Shown piece by piece: positions 1 through 7,187 of a DNA stretch of 11,771 bases. The position numbers and the translations under genes are program-made. The stretch spans positions 1 through 11,771 of the forward strand of contig PADF01000066.1 in the NCBI GenBank assembly GCA_002702945.1, given 5' to 3'. Under the pieces are notes generated by a model. It ran no database searches. It saw nothing but the letters and a program-made list of their open reading frames with translations, and had not been told where the DNA came from. Every line of letters starts with the position of its first letter. Within the stretch, counting starts at the first letter, position 1. The stretch is from Methanobacteriota archaeon. GTDB taxonomy: Archaea > Thermoplasmatota > Poseidoniia > Poseidoniales > Poseidoniaceae.

Positions 1-1147
1 ATGTTTTGCCTTCTTTACCCACTTTATTTAGGTCGCCTGGTGCATAAATGCATACATCTTTCATTGTCAGTCCATCTGTAATAGGCGAATCCTCAAACTT
101 TGGAAATATACCATCTGCCAACACACCATCACGCCATGGTCTTGTGTCTGTGGAATACTTCTTGTCATCTGCTGATGCAATCATTCTGTAGACCCATTTC
201 TTGCGATCTTCGGTTTCAACTGATGTGTACACCTGTCCATTTGCTGTTGCAAGGAAGGGAGATGCACAATCGAAGGTTGCTGTAAAGTTTTCATTGTGAT
301 ATTTTCTTACTGCTCGTTGTATGTCTGTGAGTAGAGTTGCCCATTCAAGTTTTGATGTACCTAAAAAGTGCATCACATCATGTTTGCCTTTTTCTAATAA
401 ACCATCATATCTAAGTGCAACCAAACGTTTCAATACCAAATGTACATCACACATGTTTTGTCCACCCATGGCCCAACCTTTGAAATGTGTTTCTGGGTAT
501 TTGTTTGGATCACTGTAATGTTTCATGTGTGCATACCAATTGTCTGCATCTGTGTGATTTTCACCTTGTAATACGTTAAGGAAATTACATGCACCTGTGG
601 TGTGCTTCATAAAGTATTCATTGTTGATGTCTGTGGCCGCTAATGCGTCTTTGTATTCACGTATGCCTGTAGCTTTTTGTCCTGCTTCAGACCTTGACAC
701 CCATGCTGGAATATCTAGTATCATACCATAGTCCATCAGTGCATCCATCCATTTTAAAACTAATTCTCTTTTCTTTGATGCTTTAGGACATGATGGATCT
801 TTCCAATCACCTTCCCATACACCTTTGCCTATTTGAAATCCACCTGAATCACCAAGTGCCCATGATGTTGACCTGTCTCTGTTGCGGAACATGTCTTCGC
901 CTGGAGCATCTTTGTTAAGATCAAGTGTGGCATGACCTGCTGAATATAAACACCATTTGTAATAAAACTGTGCTTTTGGGTCTAAGAAGTTTAAACTTTC
1001 AACACCATTTATAAAGTTTGATGGTATGCGTTTGTACTCAACGTATTCTTCACGCCTTTGTTTGCCAATGAACGTAGCATAAAAGCCACTCACTGCCGGC
1101 AAGAAACGGGCATAGTCAAATTGATTGTCTGTTAAGTTGCGGTTCAC
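1..1147 (-). CDS. TGT-superfamily (DpdA-like) guanine transglycosylase, 3' end outside window
   Basis: An open frame of 382 codons runs from a GTG at 1147-1145 to the window edge with no stop. Translated by hand, it shows tRNA-guanine transglycosylase active-site landmarks in the right order. DSGGFQ at residues 100-105 carries the aspartate equivalent to Zymomonas TGT D102. ILDIP has D145 where TGT has base-recognising D156. VLQGE has Q194 where TGT has Q203. GWAMGGQ at 224-230 matches the GGLAVGEG loop, HFLGTSK at 260-266 the YLMGVGKP strand, and TFDCASPF places D293 at the covalent nucleophile D280. The usual bacterial TGT N-terminus is absent, and the C-terminal zinc site would lie off the window. 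The GTG overlaps the clamp stop (TAGTG) with only a weak ribosome site; the next in-frame ATG (residue 86) would remove most of the N-terminal region. Phage DpdA proteins exchange guanine for 7-deazaguanine in DNA. That role is inferred here; a tRNA substrate is possible. Confidence 0.8.
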   Translation of the reverse strand, partial: MNRNLTDNQFDYARFLPAVSGFYATFIGKQRREEYVEYKRIPSNFINGVESLNFLDPKAQFYYKWCLYSAGHATLDLNKDAPGEDMFRNRDRSTSWALGDSGGFQIGKGVWEGDWKDPSCPKASKKRELVLKWMDALMDYGMILDIPAWVSRSEAGQKATGIREYKDALAATDINNEYFMKHTTGACNFLNVLQGENHTDADNWYAHMKHYSDPNKYPETHFKGWAMGGQNMCDVHLVLKRLVALRYDGLLEKGKHDVMHFLGTSKLEWATLLTDIQRAVRKYHNENFTATFDCASPFLATANGQVYTSVETEDRKKWVYRMIASADDKKYSTDTRPWRDGVLADGIFPKFEDSPITDGLTMKDVCIYAPGDLNKVGKEGKT

Positions 1148-1881
1148 TACTTGCTTTGAGCAGGAAGTATGAACTGATATTCACCAATACCAGAGTCAAC
1201 GGTTAATTGCAATGCACCTTCATTTGATAAATGCATTTTTACTGTGCTGGATTCTGCAAGTTTTAGTATTTGTAAAACCTGTGCCACTGGCCATGCCCAG
1301 TTTTTGTCAAGTGTGCCTGACACGCCTGGTTGGAAAATAAATTCACCTGCATGTGTAGAGTGATCACCAAAGTAAAATTTAAGATCTGTGCCATCAGTTT
1401 TTGCAACAAATGATGTTTCTTCACTGTTTGCTTGTACCTGATAACTCAGCCTTGTCACAGCCGCCATGCCGGGTTCGAATTCAATGTCCCAATTGACGCC
1501 TCTAAATTTAACTGATTTAAGTTTTTCTTCTATGATTTCTGCGTTCATAAAACGATAGTCGTTTTTGAAATCGCCATTTGCATTTTCAAAGTGTAGTCCT
1601 GTTGGATAGTCTACACCTTCTTTGTTTCTTGTGCTTACTGTTATCTTTGCACTATCTTTGTATTCTGGCACTTTGAGCAGTATGTCTAGTTTGTTCAACT
1701 GTGGCATACCAAACGTTCCTTCAATACCAATTGGTTTGTGAAACTTGCCTTTCATAATAACAGATCGATCATCTGCCATTGATTCGATTGTGGTTTCTTT
1801 AGTATCTGATACAATCTTAACCAGATTTAAAAAGCCTAATGCGTGTGTGTGCTTTACTATATCAAGTAGTGTGTCTTTCAT
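1147..1881 (-). CDS. 45: DNA polymerase sliding clamp (T4 gp45 type)
   Basis: This 244-aa protein resembles the T4 gp45 processivity clamp (228 aa), a trimeric ring that tethers gp43 to DNA and, in T4, also activates late transcription. The region around residues 52-70 (GIEGTFGMPQLNKLDILL) lines up with the T4 segment ending in DLNGFLGILSL. An ALTR-like strand appears as AVTRLSYQV, and a GEYQFILP strand lies at the C-terminus. The ATG at 1881 follows an AAGGA ribosome site and sits about 24 nt downstream of a predicted sigma70-type start. The stop codon overlaps the GTG of the transglycosylase gene by one base, so the two are probably translationally coupled. In T4, gene 45 is followed by the clamp-loader genes 44 and 62; here it is not. 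The family call rests on a recognised alignment pattern and on its place beside gp43. Confidence 0.82.
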   Translation of the reverse strand: MKDTLLDIVKHTHALGFLNLVKIVSDTKETTIESMADDRSVIMKGKFHKPIGIEGTFGMPQLNKLDILLKVPEYKDSAKITVSTRNKEGVDYPTGLHFENANGDFKNDYRFMNAEIIEEKLKSVKFRGVNWDIEFEPGMAAVTRLSYQVQANSEETSFVAKTDGTDLKFYFGDHSTHAGEFIFQPGVSGTLDKNWAWPVAQVLQILKLAESSTVKMHLSNEGALQLTVDSGIGEYQFILPAQSK

Positions 1882-1911
1882 ATGCCTGTTCCTTATAAGG
1901 TTGTTTAGTTA

Positions 1912-1940
1912 ATATTAACATTATTTAGATCTGTAGTCAA
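1912..1940 (-). promoter_or_regulatory. sigma70-like promoter of the clamp gene
   Basis: Read on the minus strand, TTGACT (1940-1935) is followed by exactly 17 bases and then TAATAT (1917-1912). The expected start near 1905 would leave a leader of about 24 nt that holds the AAGGA ribosome site. The -10 lies inside a perfect 12-base palindrome, GTTAATATTAAC (1908-1919). The promoter falls in the 63-base gap between the methyltransferase-like gene and gp45. This is one of the longer gaps in the window. Confidence 0.6.
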
Positions 1941-1944
1941 CTTT

Positions 1945-2838
1945 TTAATTATTTTCATCTTCTTCTGGAGGGTCAATGTTAACATGAGGATCACGTTCTC
2001 GTATCAAATGGTATCTCCACCATGCTTGTCTTTTCCAATCAACCTCACCTGGTTTTTTGAATCTTAAGTATGAACATTGATCTACTTCTGTGTTTATTTG
2101 TTCTATGTCAAAGTTAGTGCAATCAAACAATAGTTCTGTTATTGTTTTTTGATCGCAGTATTGGTAATAACCTTGTTTGATTAATTCTAAATCTCCTTTG
2201 TTATCTGCATTAGAAAAATGTATACAACCACGCCCACCTTTTATTAATTTATTATTGATTTGTTGGAAAAACTTTTCAATCTGTGGAATAGTAAAGTATG
2301 GTAAGAAGTCCCAACTAAACACAAATCCAATTTCAGTATTTGGAATACCGTCAAGGTTTGTGTATTCAAAGTTTGGGTCTAGTGTAGTATGTTTAAGATG
2401 TGTTAAGAATGATGGTTGAAATCTTTTTTCTAATAACTCTGGCCAGTGTGGAAACATGTCCACAGTATGAATTTGTTCAAATGCGTTTAGATGTTCTACC
2501 CAATATCCACTGCCTAAGCCAAGCAATATACAACTCAGCATATTGGTCTTTTCATTTTGGCAAATGCTTTCAAGCTCTTTGAGAAGTTGATCTGGTACAA
2601 TTGGTTTAGGTTTTTGCTTACGGTCAAGTTCAAACCATTCTGCCGATTTAATGTTGCCAGATTTCATATGTGCGGCTACAAGTTGATTTGGACTGATGTC
2701 TTTAACAAGTTCAATTGCTTGTTTGGTTTTTGCTAGTAGATCAATTAAAGTTTGTTGGTGTTGTTCTAGTTTATTCAAATCAGTTGCATTGATATCGTTG
2801 ATGATTTCATTGAATTGATTTTTCTTTTCGTTGTCCAT
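1945..2838 (-). CDS. class I SAM methyltransferase-fold protein
   Basis: This 297-aa protein has an N-terminal charged, probably helical region (residues 1-48). A Rossmann-like core follows: ILLGLGSG at 104-111 looks like methyltransferase motif I, an acidic loop TVDMFP places D127 where SAM ribose is usually bound, FVFSWDFLPYF at 172-182 fits motif IV, and a strand-turn LIKGGRGCIHF at 198-208 fits the following part of the fold. It has no DPPY/NPPY motif, so an adenine or cytosine-N4 DNA methylase is unlikely. The tail is rich in Trp/Arg and ends acidic (DPPEEDENN). Its ATG overlaps the gp43 stop by one base (TAATG) with no Shine-Dalgarno, suggesting re-initiation after polymerase translation. 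The substrate is unknown. Confidence 0.6.
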   Translation of the reverse strand: MDNEKKNQFNEIINDINATDLNKLEQHQQTLIDLLAKTKQAIELVKDISPNQLVAAHMKSGNIKSAEWFELDRKQKPKPIVPDQLLKELESICQNEKTNMLSCILLGLGSGYWVEHLNAFEQIHTVDMFPHWPELLEKRFQPSFLTHLKHTTLDPNFEYTNLDGIPNTEIGFVFSWDFLPYFTIPQIEKFFQQINNKLIKGGRGCIHFSNADNKGDLELIKQGYYQYCDQKTITELLFDCTNFDIEQINTEVDQCSYLRFKKPGEVDWKRQAWWRYHLIRERDPHVNIDPPEEDENN

Positions 2839-5504
2839 TAAAATTCAAACAGAGTTGAAAATGTGTTATTCTGTTCCGATGCTCCTATGTCGTAGTCTAG
2901 CACACCAATTAAGTTGTCTAGCTTCTTATTAATAATTGCTTGTTCCATAGCTTCGTCATCAAATGACAGATCTTTGAACCATTGTGGTATTCTAAGTTCA
3001 TCTATTGGATAAGCAATTGATGTATACCCAAGTGGGTTGTTTTTAAGTTTGCACACAATTACTTTTGCACCATCCATTATTTCTAATGAATGTTGGTCTT
3101 TATACATTTTTTTAACATTATTCCAGTTCATAGATGCTCTAACATGACCTGGCATGTTTGCTTTGCCCATACGTTGTTCTTTTCTTACATATTCTGTTAA
3201 GTTGTTTACTCTTTTTGGTGTTCCTTTTTCCCAACCAGGACGTTCTCTAAACTGCATACGAAAGTCTTGGATAAATTTAATTATTTCTGGTTCTTTTTTA
3301 TCTGTAAGTACCATTAACAAAATATCACTTAAAAAGTTTTGTACAAATTTTGGCGTGTCTGATCTTTTTAAATCAAGGCCCATTGCTTTGACTTTGCCTG
3401 GCTTGCCGTCAACATCATGTCTTACACCTTCTAGATCATAAATTAATGCGGCATATCTTTTCTTAGTGATGTACAGTCCTTTGGATGCAACAATCTCTCT
3501 ACCACCTTTAATGATTCTGCCTTTGTTGTCTGGTGCATGGAAAGCCTCGTACATAAATCTTGGAAAGGACTTGTTTACTTCATCTGCGATTTTATCATAG
3601 AGTTCTGTGCATGACTCTTTAGTCCATGTCATTTTGCCTGCTTCAACTTCTTCTTTTACCAGTGGATATGCTGAAAAGTACACAGAGTCTGTGTCACCAT
3701 ACACAATGCCTGCACCTTTGTGATCATATTCTCCAGCAATGATCTCATTTGTTTTTGCCGCCATGTGTTTAGTAATTGATCTGCCTGTGAGTGTGATTGA
3801 CTGTCCAATACGCATGTCAAAGAATCTACAGCCTGGATTTAACAATGCACCATATAAACTATTTAGGTTAATCTTTTTAACAAGTTGTCTTTTGGCCCAA
3901 AATGCTTCTTCTGTTTTGTTTTTGGCTTCTATGGCTTGACGCATTTTGTCTTGCATTTCTTTACGTTCAGCAAACCATTTTTCTAACAAGCCTGGTATGA
4001 TTGCTTCAAACTCAAATGTGAATATGGTGCCGTTGGCAGATAATCCCCAATTGGAACCATTTTCAAATATCATGCCATACAGTTCTGCGGCTGAGTGTGT
4101 GGTTTCTGTGCCGTTGGTCCATTCAACTATGCAATTAAATGCTCTGTTCTTACGCATGACTTCTGTGTATTCAACTGTGCTGAACTGTCCTTCCCATGCG
4201 CCTGCTGGTGATTTCTTTTCAAAGTTGATTCGTTCTTCTATCAATTTTGTTGTTGCGTCTTGTTTGATCTGTCCTACGATAGTTTCTGGACCCATGTTCA
4301 TTGCTCTAATGATAGATGGATACAGTGAATTGATGTCTATTGCACCTATGTAATCATGTAAACCTTTCTTAGGCGTTGCCACATAAGCACCAACTGCCGC
4401 TCCTGTAGAGTGTGGTTCACGATATGGTCTGTTTGGAACTACCATGCCACGTTTGTGTGTTTCATTGATGATTGCTTGTTCTGTGACTGCCACAGCACCC
4501 ATTGTAGTTTGTAATAAAACTGTATTTGCATGTGCCAACACATTCGCCAAATCTAAGAACTTTAGTTTCTCATCTAGTCTCGCAATCAACATTACATCTT
4601 GTCTATTGTATTCTATAAATGTTTTGAAGTCGTTGTTGTATAATGAGTCTAGTGTTCCTTCATATGGCGTTTTCATTTCTCCAAGTTCCATATTTGAAAT
4701 TGCATCTAATGAATAAGAATGTCTTTCTTCGTATGTGTACTTTCTATAAAGTTGCATGTAATCCAAATGCACTCGACCAATCAAATCATATGTGACTTCT
4801 TCGTTACCAAAACGTTCAAACTTTCTTTTGCGTGGTGGCAAGTTCCACAAACACAGTTGACGTGCATCATCTTTGCTTAATACTTTCAATATTCTGTTTA
4901 CTGTATATGGAATGTCATAACCTTCTGAGTTCCAACCACTCAGTACGTCGGCATCTTCAATCACACCTAAGAATGTTTGTAGCAGTTGTGCTTCTGTTTC
5001 AACAATGTATGTGTTGTTAAAATCTTTCACAGAATCAACTGCTTCTTCCATGGTCAGTGTTTTGGGTGGTACAGCAATTGTTATCAGTTGATCAATCCAT
5101 TGCAAATAAACTGTGATACTTGTAATTGGCATAAATGGGTCAGCTGGTTTTGAGAAACCTCTTGAAGGATCAAAGTCAACCTCAATATCAAAGAATGCTG
5201 TGTTCATTTGTGGTGCTTCTCTGTCAAGATAGTTTTCTTCCAAGCACCTAAATATTGGATTTATATCTGCTTCATATATTTGTTTGCCTTTGTGCATAGA
5301 CAATTCTTTTTGAAAGTCTTTGTGTAGTTTTGTGCTAACACGACTAACTGGTGTGTCATATATTGATCTGTGCTTACCTTTTTGGTCGTCATAGTAGAAC
5401 ACATACCTTGCTGGATAATCTGTGTACTGTCGTTTGCCATTCACACGTTCAACTACCCAAATTTGGTCACGTTCACGATCAAAGTATGCGTCTATGTAAC
5501 TCAT
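2838..5504 (-). CDS. 43: DNA polymerase, family B (T4 gp43 type)
   Basis: The replicative polymerase, 888 aa (T4: about 900), appears complete. The 3'-5' exonuclease domain shows Exo I FFDIE (D106, E108), Exo II GWNSEGYDIPY (190-200, D197) and Exo III YNRQD (299-303, D303). The polymerase domain has motif A DINSLYPSII (390-399), motif B KKINLNSLYG (543-552) and motif C YGDTDSVY (602-609, D604 and D606), plus KGLYITKKRYA (675-685) before the thumb. All catalytic acids are present, so both activities should be intact. The C-terminus ends in TLFEF, like the T4 gp43 tail (LFDMFDF) that docks on the gp45 clamp, encoded just downstream. The ATG overlaps the stop of the SGNH-like gene (ATGA); an AAAGGA lies 13 nt upstream, a long spacing. 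No intein or split is seen. Confidence 0.97.
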   Translation of the reverse strand: MSYIDAYFDRERDQIWVVERVNGKRQYTDYPARYVFYYDDQKGKHRSIYDTPVSRVSTKLHKDFQKELSMHKGKQIYEADINPIFRCLEENYLDREAPQMNTAFFDIEVDFDPSRGFSKPADPFMPITSITVYLQWIDQLITIAVPPKTLTMEEAVDSVKDFNNTYIVETEAQLLQTFLGVIEDADVLSGWNSEGYDIPYTVNRILKVLSKDDARQLCLWNLPPRKRKFERFGNEEVTYDLIGRVHLDYMQLYRKYTYEERHSYSLDAISNMELGEMKTPYEGTLDSLYNNDFKTFIEYNRQDVMLIARLDEKLKFLDLANVLAHANTVLLQTTMGAVAVTEQAIINETHKRGMVVPNRPYREPHSTGAAVGAYVATPKKGLHDYIGAIDINSLYPSIIRAMNMGPETIVGQIKQDATTKLIEERINFEKKSPAGAWEGQFSTVEYTEVMRKNRAFNCIVEWTNGTETTHSAAELYGMIFENGSNWGLSANGTIFTFEFEAIIPGLLEKWFAERKEMQDKMRQAIEAKNKTEEAFWAKRQLVKKINLNSLYGALLNPGCRFFDMRIGQSITLTGRSITKHMAAKTNEIIAGEYDHKGAGIVYGDTDSVYFSAYPLVKEEVEAGKMTWTKESCTELYDKIADEVNKSFPRFMYEAFHAPDNKGRIIKGGREIVASKGLYITKKRYAALIYDLEGVRHDVDGKPGKVKAMGLDLKRSDTPKFVQNFLSDILLMVLTDKKEPEIIKFIQDFRMQFRERPGWEKGTPKRVNNLTEYVRKEQRMGKANMPGHVRASMNWNNVKKMYKDQHSLEIMDGAKVIVCKLKNNPLGYTSIAYPIDELRIPQWFKDLSFDDEAMEQAIINKKLDNLIGVLDYDIGASEQNNTFSTLFEF

Positions 5505-6088
5505 AAATGTTTTTCAATCCTTTTGACTATTTGCAAAGCGGCTTTGTGATTGTAATGGTTTACTTTGCCTCTTTCGTTATTCCATAGATCATTACAGTCA
5601 ATAAAATTTTCACTGTCTGTGTCTAATGTTCTACTTTCGTTATGACCAATCAAGATATATTGTTTGTGTTTTATATGGTTAATTATCTTGTCTGTGATCA
5701 TTTCATATAACTCGTTTTGATATTGTTGGTCGTAAAAATACACAAACCAATTTTTAGCAGTGGTTAATGCTTTGTTAAACCAACTTGATCGATCTATGTC
5801 CATCCAAGCCAAATCACTTTCCATAAACATTCCTTGTTTGTGAACTGGGTGTGTTTTACAATGTACCCTGTTAGGTGAACCAATACTTACTAACACAACA
5901 TCAAATTTTTCTAGGTTTGCATTTTCAACTTGTTTCCAAATTTTCCATTGCCCAACACCAGGAGTTGCCAAGTTAGTGACATTGTGTTTGTCAGCCAAAT
6001 AATTAGGCCAACCTTTGTGTGGGATTTCAACATTGTATTTTTTATAGTCAATAGCAAAACTATCACCACATATCAAAATGTTTTTCAT
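5501..6088 (-). CDS. SGNH/GDSL-like hydrolase-fold protein
   Basis: This 195-aa protein starts with a beta-strand and GDSFA (residues 8-12), the block I nucleophile motif of SGNH hydrolases, with S10 the likely nucleophile. PGVGQ at 43-47 supplies the block II glycine. VSIGSPN at 67-73 fits block III, with N73 and without the usual following Asp. Near the C-terminus NHYNH (177-181) sits where the catalytic His belongs, but the Asp expected three residues before H178 is a Lys. The fold call is good; activity is less certain. The family removes acyl or acetyl groups from lipids and glycans, and the target here is unknown. It has no signal peptide. The gene has no Shine-Dalgarno, and a predicted promoter ends seven bases from its ATG. 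It overlaps gp43 by ATGA. Confidence 0.65.
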   Translation of the reverse strand: MKNILICGDSFAIDYKKYNVEIPHKGWPNYLADKHNVTNLATPGVGQWKIWKQVENANLEKFDVVLVSIGSPNRVHCKTHPVHKQGMFMESDLAWMDIDRSSWFNKALTTAKNWFVYFYDQQYQNELYEMITDKIINHIKHKQYILIGHNESRTLDTDSENFIDCNDLWNNERGKVNHYNHKAALQIVKRIEKHL

Positions 6089-6095
6089 GTGAACT

Positions 6096-6123
6096 ATTTT
6101 AACATGTTTGCACAGTTTGTCAA
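6096..6123 (-). promoter_or_regulatory. sigma70-like promoter abutting the SGNH-like gene
   Basis: Minus-strand TTGACA (6123-6118), a 16-base spacer and TAAAAT (6101-6096), with TG one base before the -10 (extended -10). The -35 is a perfect consensus. The expected start at about 6089 is next to the ATG at 6088, which would give a leaderless or nearly leaderless transcript. It would serve the SGNH-like gene, gp43 and the downstream methyltransferase. Confidence 0.55.
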
Positions 6124-6130
6124 ATTATGC

Positions 6131-6388
6131 TTACTGTGTTTTACCAACTGTTGCTAGTATAGTTTCAAGTTCTTCCAGTTTTGCTTGTTCGTCATGTAAT
6201 CCTGCCTTGAATGCTACGTTTATTGCTTTACCAAGCATGGCTGGTTTGATATCAAGTTCTTCTGATATTGCTTTAATTGTTTCTTTTAAGCCTGCATTCA
6301 AATCACTCATTTCTTGTTTGACCTGCATACCTTCATCTATAAGTTTTTTTAATTTTGATGTTTCTTCTGGATTGAATATTCGTGACAT
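6131..6388 (-). CDS. dsbA: DsbA-like dsDNA-binding late-transcription protein
   Basis: An 85-aa, highly charged, predicted all-helical protein. Its size and the pattern of helices resemble T4 DsbA (89 aa), which binds double-stranded DNA near late promoters and aids late transcription. The shared pattern is a leading L..LI.EG helix, a central ELDIKPAMLGKAINVA (T4: ELGVDGKMFNRLL) and a C-terminal acidic helix KLEELETIL. This is similarity recognised by eye and is moderate. The ATG at 6388 follows a strong AAAGGAG (6394-6400) at five bases' spacing, and the gene has its own sigma70-like promoter. It lies between the late cassette and the replication genes. Alternatives are another small phage regulator or a UvsY-like accessory factor. 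Confidence 0.55.
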   Translation of the reverse strand: MSRIFNPEETSKLKKLIDEGMQVKQEMSDLNAGLKETIKAISEELDIKPAMLGKAINVAFKAGLHDEQAKLEELETILATVGKTQ

Positions 6389-6398
6389 GTGTTCTCCT

Positions 6399-6410
6399 TT
6401 GTTATAACAA
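6399..6410. repeat. 12-base perfect palindrome at the dsbA start site
   Basis: TTGTTATAACAA reads the same on both strands and lies between the -10 and the ribosome site of the dsbA-like gene. It could be an operator for a dimeric regulator or a small RNA hairpin at the 5' end. In AT-rich DNA a 12-base palindrome can also arise by chance. Confidence 0.3.
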
Positions 6411-6414
6411 GACT

Positions 6415-6443
6415 AGTATAGCATGTTATTGTTTTTTAAGCAA
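6415..6443 (-). promoter_or_regulatory. sigma70-like promoter of the dsbA-like gene
   Basis: Minus-strand TTGCTT (6443-6438), 17 bases, then TATACT (6420-6415) preceded by TGC, an extended -10. The expected start near 6408 would fall in the perfect palindrome TTGTTATAACAA (6399-6410), just ahead of the ribosome site. The -35 lies within the last codons of the upstream methyltransferase-like gene. Confidence 0.6.
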
Positions 6444-7010
6444 CACAAAACTATACAGCTTATTTTTTTCCAATAAGACAATCTTGTAATTTATATTATT
6501 AGCAATTTGTTGTATTTGTTCAATGGTAAAATGAGATTTATCATTGTTGTCTTCGTTGTAAAATTCTTGGTTGTAAAAATTAAAAAATATTTTACAGTTT
6601 GGTTTTGCTATGGTATCAAACATATTAAAAGTTTGAACAAAATGATCAAATGTAAAATTTTCTACCACATCTTTAAGTAAAATTGTATTAACTTTAATGT
6701 CATGCAATGACTCAATGCTTGGTCCATGATGTTTGATGTTATTGTGTGTGTGGCAATTGTTTTCACACAGTTTGATCCAGTTTTGATCCACATCATAAGT
6801 GTGTACAAAATTTACTTTATTAGCAATTGCATTTGTGATAAATCCAAAACCAGCACCATAATCTAAAACGTCAATTGTTTCATTGAGTGCTAGGATTTTT
6901 AAAATCCATTCTGCTTCAAGTATTTTAAGTGATTCAACATCTTTGAGCTCAGTGATATTTTTGCCCACAGTAAGATTGATATACTTTTTAATTTGTTCAG
7001 CTGTTTCCAC
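6426..7010 (-). CDS. class I SAM-dependent methyltransferase-fold protein
   Basis: This 194-aa protein has a clear methyltransferase motif I, VLDYGAGFGFIT (residues 48-59). An acidic loop YDVD (72-75) binds the SAM ribose in this fold, and later strands LLKDVVENF and KIFFNFYNQEFY resemble the motif IV region and beyond. It contains no DNA-methylase DPPY/NPPY, so a small-molecule, protein or sugar substrate is more likely than DNA adenine. The only sensible start is the GTG at 7010: the frame is closed by a stop 9 nt upstream, no ATG exists in the N-terminal half, and there is no Shine-Dalgarno. Translation probably depends on the preceding 55-aa gene. The late promoter at 10264 is the nearest visible upstream promoter. 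The gene is very AT-rich, with many Asn and Lys codons. Confidence 0.65.
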   Translation of the reverse strand: METAEQIKKYINLTVGKNITELKDVESLKILEAEWILKILALNETIDVLDYGAGFGFITNAIANKVNFVHTYDVDQNWIKLCENNCHTHNNIKHHGPSIESLHDIKVNTILLKDVVENFTFDHFVQTFNMFDTIAKPNCKIFFNFYNQEFYNEDNNDKSHFTIEQIQQIANNINYKIVLLEKNKLYSFVLLKKQ

Positions 7011-7019
7011 GTGCTGTAA

Positions 7020-7187
7020 TTATTTTTTATTTTGATCTACTTTATTTTTTACAATAGGATGGTTTATTTTTTTAGTTGCTTCAATTTTTTTGGATACAAA
7101 TTCAAGACCACGTGAGCCTGCAGACTTTGGGTCTTTTTGTTGTACTTCTGAATCAATAAATGCTTCTGTGATATCTTTTATTTTCAT
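7020..7187 (-). CDS. small basic late protein, 55 aa, capsid-targeting-like leader
   Basis: A short gene found by hand translation of the space between the 309-aa and 194-aa genes. The ATG at 7187 overlaps the stop of the 309-aa gene (ATGA), and the TAA is at 7022-7020. The protein starts MKIKDITEAFIDSE and continues through an SRGLEFVSKK segment into a Lys/Asn-rich tail. Its first ten residues match the leader pattern shared by four other small late genes here, with an I-T-E (residues 6-8) that would suit a gp21-type prohead protease. I do not recognise the rest. The overlap, codon use like its neighbours and leader similarity support a real gene. Confidence 0.7.
   Translation of the reverse strand: MKIKDITEAFIDSEVQQKDPKSAGSRGLEFVSKKIEATKKINHPIVKNKVDQNKK

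Noticed and set aside
1005..1020. TATAAATG-like string on the minus strand as a late promoter
   Set aside because: It is not the exact octamer, lies inside the transglycosylase coding sequence and has no gene start behind it.
1945..2838. DNA adenine or cytosine methylase
   Set aside because: There is no DPPY/NPPY/SPPY or PCQ motif, only a generic SAM-binding fold, so a DNA substrate is not supported.
3946..4353. 135-codon plus-strand frame inside the polymerase gene
   Set aside because: Fully antisense to gp43 across conserved polymerase sequence, with no promoter or ribosome site. It is a shadow frame.
6389..6430. Intrinsic terminator between the late genes and dsbA
   Set aside because: The palindrome here is all AT except two pairs, short, and lies in the 5' leader of dsbA rather than before a T-run. 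It does not look like a terminator stem.
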